Under the pieces are notes generated by a model. The model was not told the DNA's origin and made no database searches. It saw only the letters and a list, made by a program, of their open reading frames with translations. The translations under genes were made by a program, and so were the position numbers. 64,000 bases of DNA from Limnanthes douglasii subsp. nivea (taxonomy: Eukaryota > Streptophyta > Magnoliopsida > Brassicales > Limnanthaceae): NCBI GenBank assembly GCA_036936605.1, contig JAUPFV010000002.1, forward strand, positions 266,112,770-266,176,769. Reading direction: 5' to 3'. Of the stretch, positions 1 to 10,932 are shown one piece after another. Each line of letters starts with the position of its first letter. Within the stretch, counting starts at the first letter, position 1.

Positions 1-179
1 TTGAGAAACGTTTTTCTTGACACCAAATATAACATCTTGGGAAGTTGGGTCCTAATTGGGAAGGCCCCTATGAAGTAACTGAGAATCTGAAGCTTGGAAC
101 ATACCAGATCAAGGACAAAGAAGGAAGAAATCTCAAACATCTTTGGAATATAGAGCATCTTAAATTGTACTTGGAGTAA
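1..179 (+). pseudogene. 3' tail of a Ty3/gypsy (Tat-type) pol, element U
   Basis: This is the C-terminal tail of an integrase-bearing polyprotein. Read with one frameshift near base 50, it gives the conserved ending LGPNWEGPYEV ... GTYQIKD ... WNIEHLKLYLE followed by TAA at 177-179. The same ending occurs at 36199 (minus strand) and 49349 (plus strand) in this window, which fixes the family as the local Tat-type elements. The rest of the element lies to the left of the window. At 261-283 is the short post-pol sequence AGGAAGGTTTTAACGAGG, which recurs after the other pol genes here. The frameshift shows the copy is dead. Confidence 0.85.
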
Positions 180-348
180 ATATAAAAATGTATATATTCG
201 TTTTTTTTCGTTATTTTATGTAAAACATCTATGGCATACTATTTCCTACCCTGATAGGCACAGGAAGGTTTTAACGAGGTGCCATTTTAAGCCAATTTAT
301 TTATATATAGGATTTTTTTTTCCTTAGAGATTTGATGATTGGACCTAG

Positions 349-545
349 AAGGTCTTCCAACGAAAGTTGGTCTACAACGATTATATGTCCAACAAAAGTT
401 GGTCTACAGCGATTACATGTCCAACAAAAGTTAGTCTACACCGATTATATGTCCAACGAAAGTTCCACAACTATTATATTCATAACAGAAGTTGGTTTAC
501 AATTATTATTCTTCCAACAAACGTTGGCCTACAATTATTAAGGAT
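349..545 (+). repeat. 32-bp minisatellite downstream of pol (element U)
   Basis: About six tandem units; exact 32-bp spacing is seen at 387, 419 and 451. The core is GTCCAACAAAAGTTGGTCTA, and the later units diverge. The core is the reverse complement of the 45-bp repeat of element X at 35725-36003, so the same minisatellite family sits just 3' of pol in two separate elements. Small open frames here are repeat translations, not genes. Confidence 0.85.
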
Positions 546-559
546 GGCTTGAATTATTC

Positions 560-1300
560 GAGGGAATAAGCAAAAAAGATAAGAAATTATGAAAATTTAG
601 GAGGATTTCTTACAAAATTTCATCAAAGTATATTAAAGGACTTTTTTATAATTTTCTGCTCGTCACTCCCAAACAATTTTCTAAATCACGCGATGTGTAG
701 TATAACCATTTGATTCTCAATTTGTGATTGATTAGAAATGGTATTAATACCTTATTGCATAAATACTTTGGAATTCTTGTAAAGCTTGATGACAGTTTCA
801 TTTCAGTGACAACATACAACATGCACAATGCGATTTATGTTATATTCTAATGTATCTAGCAGGCACGATTCATTAGTCAATGTGGCTCTGTAACATGGGA
901 TTATTAGCTCCTTTCTAAAAGACACATTTTTTATTATACTAATTGATTACAATATTTTGCATACGCGATTCATTTACTCTAAATGTCATTCCATAATAAT
1001 AGCCTGAATAACGAGATTTGTGTTTTATATATTGTCAAGATAGTTGTTCAATAGACTCGATGATGCGATTCTGCGGTGTTTTAATAATCCACATTACCCA
1101 TATGCTGATAAATTAGTTAAACAAGGATAACATCACCTTTCTAAAATATTAAAGACATTGAAATATGGACCTACAACTTCCCAGATAAATATGGACCTTT
1201 CTAAAATATTAAAGACATCGAAATATGGACCTACAACTACATATTAAAGGGTTTCCGTGTTTAATTCCAAAAAACATAAACATACCCAACTCCGTACTCA
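560..1300. other. Non-coding left part of MULE-1
   Basis: No gene is seen. AT-rich sequence carrying copies of the CGCGATT(T/C)A-type motif (about 687, 826, 862, 963, 1014, 1063). There is also a short direct repeat: 'cctttctaaaatattaaagacat' occurs at 1135 and again at 1195, each followed by 'gaaatatggacctacaact'. The left end of MULE-1 and its transposase should lie here by analogy with MULE-2, but neither is visible. Confidence 0.5.
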
Positions 1301-1695
1301 CTAATTATGAGAAAAATTTTCCTCATCTTCAGCTTCATCCTCCTCGCCTTCCTCCTCTTCTTCCTTGTCATCTTCCTTCTTATCATCTTCATCCTCTTCT
1401 TCATATTCTTCGTCGTCCGTTTCTATCTTATTATCTGCATCCTCTGCGTCATCGACTCCCCAACGGTATCTCTTCCGTTTGCGTTTGAGAAGCTAGTCCT
1501 CGTCCAACTTGTACTCAAGTATCGACCACAAATCTCCTGAATTATAATCATCCTTAAAAGAAAATTAGAATTAGTAATCACCTGATGAGTACACCGATGT
1601 ACTAGAGTGCTTGTAGTCAGAGAATTTTTTACTCCATCGAAGAAGCCACCATCAGAGGTTGGGTAACCATAGGAGTCTGGAGAGAAGCCGTTCAT
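1301..1695 (-). pseudogene. Small acidic protein gene of MULE-1 (decayed)
   Basis: Read on the minus strand with one frameshift near 1630 and one more break near 1560, this gives MNGFSPDSYGYPTSDGG..., a Ser/Asp-rich part (SDYKHSSTSVYSS, DLWSILEYKLDED), a basic patch (KRKRKRYRWG) and a long Glu/Asp tract ending FSHN and a stop at 1301-1303. Order and motifs match the intact MULE-2 acidic gene at 16041-16427 (SSDHYTD, TSEYSDDEED, TWSVWSED, RTRKRSR, then Glu/Asp tract). The function is unknown. Low-complexity acidic tails can diverge fast, so homology rests on the N-terminal half and on position. The plus-strand Leu/Phe/Pro-rich frames here are antisense shadows. Confidence 0.6.
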
Positions 1696-1699
1696 ATTT

Positions 1700-2397
1700 T
1701 ATGATGATTTTTTTTAAGAGTACGAAGAGATCACGTGTTTTGGTTTACCAACTAAATAGCTCTTCACAATATACTATTATTTATATTAAAAATCTATCTC
1801 TATTTAAATGTGTCATTAATGTTAATGTAATGAGTACATATCTACCCATATCTCATCAAGCTATAAATAAACCAATAACAATTTAACCCTTACTGTCGTA
1901 AAAAGATGGATGGTTGTCTTTTCAACCAATTAATTATAGCGTGTTTTAAGTTCAAATTACAGGAACCAATGCGTTCAATATCATGAGGGGATTTACATTA
2001 AACGTGCCTTATTATCTTCTCATCACTCGATTTTGATTATAGTGGAATATACAACGACACGATTTGTACTACAATTTGTTACCCGATGATTTATTTGTGC
2101 ATGGTTTTATTAATCGCGCGATTCATTTGTTTCTGGATTTATTAGTTCTCACAACGCGATTTAAATTTATTTATCATTTTTAAGTTATATAAATTGAGTT
2201 GCAAGTGTTTAAACATTCGCGCGATTTACTAAGTAAGATTTACTAATACGTATATCACTAATACTACTAATATAATTAAAACAACAACACAATTTTGCAC
2301 AATACAGAACCATTTCGAATGTAACAAGAAAGTTCAAAAATACATATTACTTGGTTAACAATTACATTTTAAATTTAGGAAAACTTATTATTAGAAA
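1700..2397. other. MULE-1 spacer with dispersed motifs
   Basis: No gene seen. AT-rich, with CGCGATT-type motifs near 2057, 2118, 2150 and 2215. The 2215 copy reads GCGCGATTTACTAAG; a near copy (GCGATTTACTAAG) sits in the transposase intron of MULE-2 at 13501. Confidence 0.5.
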
Positions 2398-2781
2398 TCA
2401 ATCGCCATTGTTATCATCAACCGGTGAGCAATTGGCGATCACATCTTCTTTCTCCGCATTGTTGTCCTTCAAATACACAATCATATCTCTTGAAATCCAA
2501 TCATTAACTTCACACTTCCAAAGTATTGTTGCCTCTTCGCGTAACACGTAATACAGGCCAGACACGCGAAGCAAGGGTTGAGATTTTAGTTCGTTGTACT
2601 TAGAATCAACTTTTTCATAACTTCGAGTATGGGGGCCCGTAAATCCAAGCCTCTCATAGTCAAAGTACATCCTGCATAACACTTCATCATAAAAAACATT
2701 AGTTGTATCATCGATCAGTGTTTTCCTAACGTACTTCACCGTTTGAAGCAAGTGTTGGTCTTCATCCACGTTCCAATTCAT
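2398..2781 (-). CDS. Hypothetical 127-aa acidic protein inside MULE-1
   Basis: An uninterrupted 127-codon frame on the minus strand, starting MNWNVDEDQH and ending PVDDNNGD. I do not recognise the family. It has a central mixed-charge part with several Trp and Tyr residues (VLREEATILWKCEVNDWISRD) and no membrane segment or zinc motif. It lies between the acidic gene and the Ulp1-like gene, in the same orientation, and no counterpart is visible in MULE-2 at the equivalent place. An open frame of this length surviving in an otherwise broken element is notable. It could be one exon of a longer spliced gene, a captured host exon, or chance. Confidence 0.4.
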   Translation of the reverse strand: MNWNVDEDQHLLQTVKYVRKTLIDDTTNVFYDEVLCRMYFDYERLGFTGPHTRSYEKVDSKYNELKSQPLLRVSGLYYVLREEATILWKCEVNDWISRDMIVYLKDNNAEKEDVIANCSPVDDNNGD

Positions 2782-3340
2782 ACTGAATATAGTTGAACTA
2801 ATTCTAAAATGAATAAGGTTTTCTTACAGATTCTAACTAGAAGTCTGGAGGTTTGTATAAGGGTTAAAGTAGGTGACAATCTTTGACAGGTCTTTCTTTA
2901 GTGGTGTATATGTAGGCGGGCTAATTTACTTCAGACAAACAAATGGTGGGAGTTTATCAATTTCTATGCACCTAAATAAACATTCTGATTTAGGTACAAC
3001 AACCATGTGAGATAACCTTAGCCTTCTAATCTTGCGATTTACGATCAAAGTTATGAAACACCACGTGATTTATTTAAACTACAACTTAGTTATGTAACTA
3101 AAAAATGGCACCACAAATTTCAACACTTGCGTAATGGCTTACAAATTGTGTATGATAAGTGTTCTAAACTACCACAAAAATGCCACCCAGTACTACAACA
3201 GAAATGAATTACATAAGAATATATTTTTTATAACAAAAGTACTGTTCTACAATCGAGAAAAAATCAACCATCCAACCCCCGAAGATTAGTATTGTTATCA
3301 GTTAGGAAATGATAAAACATTTGTGCATGTGTTTTAGCCG
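2782..3340. other. MULE-1 spacer
   Basis: No gene recognised. AT-rich, with motif copies near 3034 (TTGCGATTTACG) and 3063 (CACGTGATTTAT). Confidence 0.4.
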
Positions 3341-6300
3341 ATATATCTTCGCTATTTTACTCGGGTACAAACCTATTTTGGATTATGTCTTTAAAATACT
3401 CACAAACGAAAACTCTGCAGTCAAGTGAATTTTATCTTGTTCTGGTATATCTCTTGCAGCTTTAAATTTGTAACCATTCCTCACACGCGGGATGTATTCT
3501 TTCTTCATACAATAGTTCATCTGTTCAATAGAAACATTGTCAGGGGAATTGGTAAAACAATGCTAACAGTGCAATTTGATAATCCATATTAAGGGATTTA
3601 TGCACATAATAAATATTGGACAGCTTATGCACATAGCGATTTATGCATAAATATAAACACGAAATCTCATGGATAAATCATTCGATTCACATGAATAAAT
3701 CAAGCGATTCTCTTGTGTTAAACACGCGATTCTTGTGAATTAAACATGTGATTCTCATGAAGTAATAAACAAACTGTAAACATCATGCTATAACTTTGTA
3801 TACTACATACCAATGCATCTTTTGTTTTTCGGCATACATTTGGAGTGAATTTTCTTTCAGGAAACAACAGGGTGTAGTTTTTAGCAACACCATTCTCCAT
3901 GTCGATTACCAACAATATCCAGTGGTTTGTTCAGTTTTCCGTTATATGGCATACCAGAATGAATGCGATAAATATTTCCGACCTTATTTTTTTGAATACT
4001 TTGTAAAAAATGTATAATATATCTTCTTTCAATGCCAATTGTTTCTATAATACATCCTGCTGGCAATAAATTAATAATTGCATCACTATTGAAGACTGTT
4101 TAAACCAACTATACTCACCGTAGAAATTCCAAAAATTTAAATAGCATTATATATACAATTGTACTTGTTATCAATCCCTTTGAAAGTTACATTCCAAATT
4201 GATTCTTTAAGCAGCTTATATATCCAAGCATAAATAATCTACGAACTGCCAGGTGGTAATTTAAAAACTCTTGACGTTGTATTTAACAAACTTGTTGTAA
4301 ATGCATTGTCATTTATTTCAAATTGTATAGTTTACCTTAAAGTCTAGCTCATCATCGTATGATATTGTCATTAGCCCACTCACACTAATGCTAAGCCTGA
4401 ATGAAAATTCTGATTGTGCTTAATACCATACTTTGGGATCTTTCTAATCGTCTTCTCTTTGTATTGTAAGTAAGTTGTGGTATTCAGTCATTGCTATTAA
4501 CTTTGTTGTTGTTGTTTCATCTCCTAAGCTTGGTAATTACCTTTTCCTTGTTGTATTTGTGTAAGTAAATTCCAATTTCGATACCCGTCTGCTACTAACT
4601 GTAACATATAGAACCTAGGGTTACATAACAATCAAATGACTTCATTTGTTACATGTATAAAAATATAATCATCCTCCTACCATTAATGATGTCTTCTCTA
4701 AAGAACTTTTAGATCCACTGCAACCAATATTATTTCCTCGAGTGGAGTGAATAGCCGCAACCTTATCAACTTCGTCAAAAACGTATTGGGTACATAGTAG
4801 AAAACCATCATCTAGGGTTGGTAGATCAAAATATTCAGCTTCCTCTTGAGTTGCTAGTTGTACTTCTTATACTCTTCCGGTCTTGGTTAGTACTTCTACC
4901 TTTGTTTTGCATTGCGCTTCCAGCTTAGGTTGTTCCTCTTATGGGAGTTTGTGAGCATCTTCGATTTCTTATACCTATTTAGTATTCGGTTGTTTATTCT
5001 TATATTGTTATGTGTGTAGATGTAGTCCTTTGTCTAATGCTCCTGGTTTTTCATTACATACCTATCACATTCAACATTTAACTTTAGTGGTCTAATTTAA
5101 CATCATTCCCATTTGTTTGGTGACTAATAAGTCTTGTAAACTAAATTTGAAATCATGCGTGTTTTGGCTTATTTTATCGATCCCGCCATGTTAAGGTTAT
5201 TTACTAACATTTTCGGGAGTTGCAGGGTAGATACTAGCACACGCGCGATTTTTGGCAACATATTAGTCACGCGATTTTGATTATAAACTAAACTTACTAA
5301 ATATAATCGCGCGATTTGCATGGTATATACTTATAAACGTGCGATTTTGGTCACCAAAATAAAAGCACCTACATCTAATATAATATCAAAATGATCTACT
5401 TGATAGATTGTGATTTATGAATAAACAAATATACTATCTTACGGATGCACTTGCACGATTTTAATGTAATAAGCATCTTCAACTTCCCAACACACATCAT
5501 TATAGTTAAAATACAAACATCCCAATAATTCACAAAAAAATCCCCAAAATATAAAAACCAACCCGAAAGATTACCATCCACATTCCAAAATATACCAAAA
5601 AACAATATCCCTGAATTAAAAACTCGAACAGAATTTGACTTCTTAAAGACAAAGCATATCAAAGAAATAATTATATAACGTTGAATCTTAATTATCTTAA
5701 GATCCACTTGCGTCTTCATGACCTTACTGCACCAGCTTGGGTATGTTGGTGGTACTCTTTGTCCTATGCATATCAATCTCTTTTTCCCATATTACCTTCA
5801 GTTCTATGATATCCGTAAATCCAGTATCTCCACCCTTATCGTTTATTATCTCCCCAACAGGTTTAATGGCCAAACCAACTGCTGAATTTTGGATTGTTAC
5901 GTCCTCAGCTGGTACATCCTCTCCCCCTCAACCCGATTGTCATCTTCCTTCAATTTATTATCTTTTTTGTGAAACATGTACCCTAGTTTTAGGAATCTCA
6001 TCTACTGTTTCTCTGGTGTCTCTTCTTCTACCTAACGGAATGACAATGCACAAGCCTTGTCAACTGCTTCCTTAACAACTTCATCCTTTTCAACTTGTTC
6101 TTCAAGCTTTGAAGTCAAAGTTCCTACCTCTCTTTGAAGTTCTTCAATTTATGGAAAAATAAGCATGTATAATATTATAAATTATTTCAAATTCATGTCC
6201 TTTTAAAAACCAACCTTATAAATTATTTACTTGTCTCTTCTTTCGTGCCAGCGAAATCTTAAGACGTTTATTTTCCACTGAGTACTTGTACTTAGCACGA

Positions 6301-7960
6301 CTTTTCTTCCTACTATCTTCGACTCTCTGAAATAGTAATGAACTAGCATGGTCCTTGTAAACTGTCGTCTTATTCGTCTGAAGACTGGAATTGGGTTTTG
6401 AAGTGCTACCCCTTGGGTAAAAGTTCTCCTATGTTTAAGCTTCATTTTTTCCGGTGTACTTTTCTGATGTCCCAACTACCCCCGTAGTGGTAATTCGTAA
6501 TCATCTAAACTGCCCCCATAATCCGGTGTTGGTGATGGCTTCCTAGATTGCGGTTCTTTGGTTGGAGGCTAACTATTAAGCTTTTGCATTTTGCTAGTTC
6601 TTTGGGCAAGCGTTTGTTTCCGTTTGTTTGACCTCTGTCCACGACTCACTTGTCAACCTTCAGAGCTTCTCACATCCTCACTCGAGTCGAAGGCTATGTT
6701 TTTCAACCTTATTAAAGGTTATCTTATACTCCATATCCTACATCACGTGCTTTTTGTGTATATTAAACAACATCACGCCATTTATTTATAATCTATCATG
6801 CAATTTATTTGTAAACATATAAGATGCGAGTTATGACCATTTCATGCGCGCGGTTCCTTTGTAAAACATTACGCGAGATTGATCATGTGTATTGAATCAT
6901 GCAATTTATGATGTATTTCCCTCAATCCAATGTTACTATGAATGAAATTAACAAAATCTCATATCTACACAATACTTATACAATAACTAAATACTAACAA
7001 CACATATTTTTTTACCTCATCGTTAAGGAGTGCGCGCAACCTTTTAATCATCGCCATAGTTGATTCATTGCACTCCAACCCCCACCATTTATAGTACATA
7101 GGTATCATCTACATCCTTATGAAATTATCCCTTAACGGAGTTTGCTCCATTATGAAAGGCTGCAAAAAGATAGACAGTCTAGTATCACTGAAAACAAAAC
7201 AAGATGCAGTAGTGTGCTTATTGTAGGGACTCATACTCACAAATGAAACAGCTATGCATCCAATGACTTGATCGGGTGCCCCTTTCTTCACACACTTTTC
7301 CGTCGACCTGCTAAGCTTCTCAACAATTGCACCAGACCAATGTCCAACCAATTATATCGTCGGATATAAAGTATAAGAGGGTTAAGAAAATGAACAGAAT
7401 CAACAGCTTTAGAATTTCATTTGCAGAATCTTCCCCACCCTCCGTTACTGCTTTTTTTATAGTTTCTTGCAATAAAACACACAATTATTATATTGGTGTA
7501 AATCGCCAAAAACACATTACAGGAAAAAAGTTCAAGTTACCTTGATCATCGCATTTGAACAAATTTTTGTTTCGTTGGTCCACTTTTCATAGTCCTTGGA
7601 CTCAAAAAATATTTTTGCATCAATGAAGACTCGTTCTCATCTCCATCAGCAAATCGACTAGTGAATGCTCCTGCTTTGTTCAAAGGAATTTGCTTTGTTC
7701 CGTGTTTCAGACCAAAAATGGCTTTCACATCTTTCGTTGTCAGTTTCACCTTCTTCGACCCTATTCTAAATGCCCTTTACTTTACAAAATATCTCTTCAC
7801 ATTCTCCTCTATCACCTTATTAAACTTCTTATTGGGCAAGTTTTTGTTATGGAGCTGAAATAATGCTTTCAAAAAAGTATAGAAGGCGTGTGCTTCGCAA
7901 CCTCAATATGTTCGGTAGTTATAATGTTTTGCTGGAGGAAATTCAATATGTTAACTAAAC
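3340..7960 (-). pseudogene. Ulp1-like SUMO-protease gene of MULE-1 (broken)
   Basis: Relic of a cysteine-protease (peptidase C48) gene, matched exon by exon to the MULE-2 gene. The N-terminal domain is at about 7960-7540 (LTTKDVKAIFGLKHG, KYFLSPRT). It is followed by exons at 7351-7240 (WSGAIVEKL, VIGCIAVSF) and 7165-7030 (PFIMEQ), a basic exon at 6475-6230, and acidic linker exons from about 6130. The protease part has an IYAWIYKLLKES block near 4240-4100, NHWILLVIDMENG at 3915-3880 with the catalytic His and Asp, and LDCRVFVCEYFKDII at 3440-3380 with the catalytic Cys. The usual Gly after that Cys is Arg. Stops and frameshifts break most exons. Long introns and linkers carry CGCGATT-type motifs. 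A working protease is very unlikely. Confidence 0.7.
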
Positions 7961-8880
7961 CAGATCTGTAAAAAGAACATTTGACCATATTACAACCTGC
8001 AATAAACAAATGTCAATGCTTATTTTCAATGTTAGAAGATCATTATTTACAGAAAGAGCCAATTAGTTATTTATATGAACTTCATCAACAAAACGACAAT
8101 ACTACGTGATTTTGTTCACATTACATTCATAAACACGCGAGATACATGCAATCAACATACATATTGCGCGATTTTCCTACATTTAATATAGCAAGACACG
8201 AGTTACATTTAAAAAACGATGCAAGTTACATTTTTCCAATATACACACTACACGTTTTTCACATGATTATATCCAGAAATATGCAATATACATTCTAACA
8301 CCGTATAGACTGTGCAATTTAGCTTTTAAAAACACACGCACGTACCCACAAGCCAAAAACCTAAACTAAAAAGCAAGAATCATGAAATAAAAAAAGAGTT
8401 TTTTCGAAAGATAATCACGATTAACCCAAACAAACCAAAATAGAATTGCGATTTTGTCAGTACATAAACTAAGAAGAGCCCAACAACAAAACGATTATCG
8501 ACGATTTGGATTGAACCAGTAAATACGTCTACCTAAGTTTAACTTTAACCAAAATTCCAGACTTTACACGGAGGGAGTAAATCAGAGAACAAATTAACAG
8601 ACTTGAATAAGCGGAAACCAGTTTCCATGTACCTTTAATGGAGCTTCTGCCTATAAATAGTTTTTCGTCGTTAACCGATCACCGTTTAGAGTTCACTGTT
8701 CATAAGAAGATGAAGACTACGGCTTAAGAAGATTTCTCGCTGGCGACTTCCAATGCGTATCCGAGTTCGAACGACGAAAGTAGGCCTGGAATGGTTTAAG
8801 GGTTTCAAATTTTGTTCTTCAGAACGCTTTGTGGGGGGAAGTCTGGATTAAAGGTCTCAAAAAGTTACTCACGACCTAAT
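7961..8880. other. 5' region of the MULE-1 Ulp1-like gene
   Basis: No coding sequence recognised. Dense CGCGATT/CACGAG-type motifs at 8103-8330, then a less AT-rich stretch at 8500-8830 that corresponds in position to the leader of the MULE-2 protease gene (22260-23200). Confidence 0.4.
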
Positions 8881-8985
8881 TCTCCTTTTATATACCACCA
8901 GGGTTATTTTTGTCCTAAATTTTAACTTATGTACCAATTGGTAGGTATCCAATATTTAGTTACTAAAACGTAGTAAGATACTTAA
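8881..8985 (-). promoter_or_regulatory. MULE-1 right terminal region with TATA box
   Basis: Contains CTTTTATATACCACCAGGG...TTTTTGTCC, matching CTTTTATACCCTAGAGGG...ATTGTCC of the MULE-2 right end. On the minus strand this presents TATATAAAAGG about 0.9 kb upstream of the first recognisable protease exon. Placing gene promoters in the terminal regions is typical of MuDR-like elements. Confidence 0.5.
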
Positions 8986-9119
8986 AAAAGTATTTTCTGA
9001 TATTTTTCTCTTTTATTTCATTATATAAATTAAATTTTATATCTAATTTTATACAAATATCTCTATTACCAGAGGTTTTACCCTAACTTGCCATGACATC
9101 CCGTCCTATTTAAGGCTGT

Positions 9120-9400
9120 CAACGATCGTGGAGAATCGAGAACTAGACCGGAACCGAACCGATAAGAATCAGACCAAACTATAACGGTCTGGTTTGCGGT
9201 TCCATCTTAAAAACCGAAACCGATAAGGACCAAAACAATAAAATCGATCCAAAACCAAACCGATAAAACCAATAAACCGGTAGAACCAATTAGGAGCTGA
9301 GCCGATAAAACCGGTAAACTGATAAAACCGATACAGAACCGAACCGATAAAATTGATAAACCGATATAACCGATAAATAATCAAACCAATAAAATCGTTA
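9120..9400. repeat. Degenerate (ACCGATAAA)n-type repeat
   Basis: About 30 imperfect copies of a 8-12 bp unit around ACCGATAAAAC / GAACCGAACC, including AACCGGTAAA variants. It has no coding meaning; frames through it give Tyr/Phe-rich nonsense. It is flanked on the right by an extremely AT-rich stretch (9400-9560) with no gene. Confidence 0.8.
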
Positions 9401-9556
9401 GGGATGGATTATTTTATTATTATTATTCTTTATTTGTTATACAATAATAGTTAATTATCATTTTATAATAAAAATGAAAAATAAACTTCTAAACTTTAAT
9501 TTTTACGTTATATATTTAAGTAAAAAAATTATAATTTAATTTAATTTTTTAAGTGG

Positions 9557-10036
9557 ATTAGACGCGACCAATAACCGCACCATTTTGTACCTTCTTCGGT
9601 GTGAGGCGTGCAGGTAGACAGTGCCCGAGTCCAGGAATCGGTGCACCGCGGATAGCTGACGCACCAAGGGCAACTAGTTGATTAATAACTTCAATTGAGA
9701 AACAATTTTCTCAGTGTAGCTCATTCCTATTTTTAGCATCATATGCAACATTTGCATCTGATTCGACGATTTTCGAATAACAATTTGGTTTAATGTGGCC
9801 TGGTTTTCCACACTTCTTGCACATAAACTTTGCACGGACAATATGATTTCATGTGTTCAGTCCTTCCACGTCTAAAACATATCCGTTTAGAATGGTTTGT
9901 TAACTCCCCCTCAATCCTTATCTGCTTACCACCATTTTGTGTGCTTTTCCACCTTGGCCAGTCTTTAGTAAACAGTGTATCTTCAACATCAACGGAATAC
10001 TTACCAAACATTTGTTTAACCAACAGCACCTTACTT
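9557..10036 (-). pseudogene. Zinc-knuckle (gag- or LINE-ORF1-like) fragment
   Basis: On the minus strand, reading with one frameshift near 9835, two CCHC knuckles follow each other. The first is ICFRRGRTEHMKSYC, where the second Cys of CX2CX4HX4C is Arg. The second is an intact CKKCGKPGHIKPNC. The stretch before them (LFTKDWPRWKST, KQIRIEGELTNHSKR) resembles the pre-knuckle region of gag or LINE ORF1 proteins. The frame then runs on to a stop near 9560, with one in-frame TGA. It is truncated at 10036 by the inverted-repeat arm. Family assignment between gag and LINE ORF1 is open. Confidence 0.5.
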
Positions 10037-10405
10037 TCGACAAAAAAATTACGGGTGATGATCCTTTGACTATCAAAAATCTATAATTGCAGTCCTCGCG
10101 CGTGGTTTTTGTCCTAATGATGTCACGTGTCACCATAGTTAGATGGTTTGTGTTTCATAGATAGTCCTTCGACTTTTAATTCCACTTTTATCCTTTGTCT
10201 TTAATATTATTTGTTCTCAAAACAGAGTATACCAAAATTTGTTATACTTTATTTTCTTTTTCTTTTGTTTTTTGTTTCTTTTTTTACAAGAAAGATTGAA
10301 AGTAACCTATTTGTTTTTATAAACTCCCCACCAGCTAAACGAATAAGAAATGGCGTGATCAATTCAGACACAAACATAAATACAAATACTACATACTTGA
10401 TGGTC
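10037..10405 (+). repeat. Left arm of a long inverted repeat
   Basis: This segment is the inverted copy of 23400-23745. Shared blocks in order are AAAAAAAT(T/C)ACGGGTGA, GATCCTTTGACTATCAAAAA, CACGTGTCACCATAGTTA, AGTCCTTCGACTTTT and ATCAATTCAGACA. Small indels separate them; the left arm has an extra 12 bp or so near 10365. The arms flank MULE-2 but are not its termini. Confidence 0.85.
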
Positions 10406-10923
10406 ATCGGCTGTGGCGGCTTCTGCCCGGCAGATGAACCGGTTTGTGTCTTTGGTGACAAATCCTCGTGGTTTGGGGAGAAAATCTTGAATTTTTGAGT
10501 ACCCATTTGAAGATGGAGCAAAGGCTTTAGGTTTCGTGGAGGAAATTCTTTGCTTTAAACCGTTCGATGGGTTTAAAAGACCTCTTCTGATTTTTGTGGG
10601 TTTCGTGGATAGAGAGAGAAGACCTCTGGTTTATAGAACAACTTCCATATCTCTCTCTTACTTTTCTTTTCTCTCTCTACCTTTTGGTTCTCTTTGAGAG
10701 GTTCTCAAAGGGTTGGTATTCGTTTTCAAATAAAATGGAAGAACATACAGGAGGAGGAAGAAGATAGGAAGCGACGATAGAGAGATAAGGTGGCTGGGGA
10801 AGAGTGGTTTTTCTCCGAGGTGAATGCTAATGTTATACTACCAGATACATACACTCGTGTCTTGTTGTAACCAAAATCCTTAAATCGATATTACCATCTG
10901 GTGAAAGTTTCCATTTTTATCTG
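10406..10923. other. Interior of the inverted-repeat element, left of MULE-2
   Basis: No gene recognised. The segment is purine- and CT-rich (GAGAGAGA / CTCTCTCT patches at 10609 and 10652). Together with 23365-23399 it would have formed the interior of the roughly 1.3-kb inverted-repeat element before MULE-2 landed. Confidence 0.4.
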
Positions 10924-10932
10924 TTTTTTTAT
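10924..10932. repeat. 9-bp target-site duplication of MULE-2, left copy
   Basis: TTTTTTTAT, identical to 23356-23364. Nine base pairs is the usual MULE duplication length. The T-run makes a chance match more likely than usual, but both copies sit exactly where terminal similarity ends. Confidence 0.65.

Larger units (their letters stand above)
560..8985. mobile_element. MULE-1: decayed Mutator-like element with Ulp1-like gene
   Basis: The block shares gene order and sequence with MULE-2: an acidic gene, then a long minus-strand Ulp1-like gene, then a right terminal region with a minus-strand TATA box (TATATAAAAGG, 8895-8885) followed by a segment matching the MULE-2 right end. The transposase half is missing, so it is a non-autonomous or truncated copy. 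The left boundary is approximate (abutting the element U minisatellite); the right boundary is placed at the end of similarity. Carrying a Ulp1-like gene is a known property of KAONASHI-type MULEs of plants; assignment to that group is inference. Confidence 0.6.

Noticed and set aside
349..545. Regularly spaced 32-bp repeats as a CRISPR-like array
   Set aside because: Units are directly abutting with no spacers, degenerate, and in a plant retrotransposon.
1225..1540. Plus-strand frames rich in Leu, Phe, Ile and Pro, looking like membrane proteins
   Set aside because: They are antisense readings of the Glu/Asp codon run of the MULE-1 acidic gene; the same happens at 16031-16399 in MULE-2.
5396..5776. 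126-codon minus-strand frame in MULE-1 as a membrane protein
   Set aside because: Phe/Ile/Val-rich translation of AT-rich linker DNA at the place of the decayed protease-gene linker exons; no start context or family.
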